Positions 22,718-22,890 of a stretch of 22,890 nucleotides of DNA are shown one piece after another. This DNA is from DAOTTW01 sp034437615. Its GTDB lineage: Bacteria; Chloroflexota; Anaerolineae; Aggregatilineales; Phototrophicaceae. The position numbers were made by a program, and so were the translations under genes. The stretch's first letter is position 1. Each line of letters begins with the position of its first letter. Location: contig DAOTTW010000017.1 in the NCBI GenBank assembly GCA_034437615.1, positions 1 to 22,890 of the forward strand, given 5' to 3'. The notes beneath the pieces are model-generated. The model saw nothing but the letters and a program-made list of their open reading frames with translations. It searched no databases and was not told where the DNA came from.

Positions 22718-22875
22718 CTACTTAGGTATGTGTCCCATTCTCAGTCGCCAGACGTTAAAACGTCCGGCTCCGGTAAGGACAAGCCTGCTCAAGCAGGCTG
22801 TACGTAGCGTGCAATAGCCCCCTTCAGGGGGGTTGGCCCTGCGGCAGCCGCTGGCTTTAGCCAGTGGCGACACAC
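22718..22875 (-). repeat. Multi-hairpin repeat element, copy B (inverted)
   Basis: This is the reverse complement of copy A at 10079-10236, of equal length with scattered substitutions. The stems are intact. In the AGCCTGCT/AGCAGGCT hairpin only the loop differs (AA in copy A, TG here read in the same sense). Most differences lie in the spacers between stems, such as the stretch after GGCTATTGCAC. That suggests selection on folding or recent copying. It sits downstream of the second serine hydrolase and closes the peptide locus. Confidence 0.9.
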
Positions 22876-22890
22876 ACAGACTGGCCTGAG

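Noticed and set aside
10079..22875. A composite transposon carrying the peptide locus
   Set aside because: The inverted copies would fit, but there is no transposase and no target-site duplication that I can find, and the copies look like REP-type elements rather than insertion-sequence ends.

Overview
The window is 22.9 kb of bacterial chromosome with moderately high GC by eye, AGGAG-type ribosome sites and dense genes. Small GTAGGG-headed and multi-hairpin repeats, solute-binding proteins without lipoboxes and the gene mix suggest a Chloroflexota (Anaerolineae-like) bacterium. That placement is an inference from gene style; there is no rRNA or tRNA here to test it. No transposase, phage gene, CRISPR array or RNA gene was seen.

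Left part (1-6500): a housekeeping block on the minus strand reads dnaX, ybaB, recR (clamp loader tau/gamma, nucleoid protein, recombination mediator). A hairpin-plus-T-run between ybaB and recR could attenuate recR. Divergent from dnaX is a lone tatA with an extended -10 promoter. It converges on a minus-strand pair: a photolyase-related flavoprotein that appears to lack the iron-sulfur cysteines of its family, and a DUF1992 protein. A one-helix membrane protein of unknown role follows.

Middle (6500-10000): a class I aminotransferase converges on, and overlaps, a polar amino-acid ABC permease. The permease follows its periplasmic binding protein. No ATPase gene accompanies them.

Right part (10079-22875): a peptide-utilisation locus lies between two inverted, near-identical 158-bp copies of an element built from short hairpins. 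Its genes diverge from one 151-bp control region. To the left run an M81 (MlrC-like) metallopeptidase, DppB and DppC. To the right run a family-5 peptide-binding protein, a beta-lactamase-fold serine hydrolase, a GNAT acyltransferase broken by an internal deletion, an N-succinylamino-acid racemase/OSBS-type enolase, an S9 oligopeptidase and a second serine hydrolase. The right-hand genes are almost contiguous. Both divergent promoters have recognisable -10 boxes, and their -35 boxes sit on three phased TGCA repeats that also form a palindrome, so one regulator may control both arms.

Read together, the right part looks like a system for importing peptides and breaking them down in the cytoplasm. 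The M81 enzyme, the penicillin-binding-type hydrolases and the racemase with its acyltransferase remnant make D-amino-acid-containing or otherwise protected peptides an attractive substrate. This is a hypothesis from context. The deletion in the acyltransferase suggests that the D-to-L conversion branch has been lost or is supplied elsewhere.
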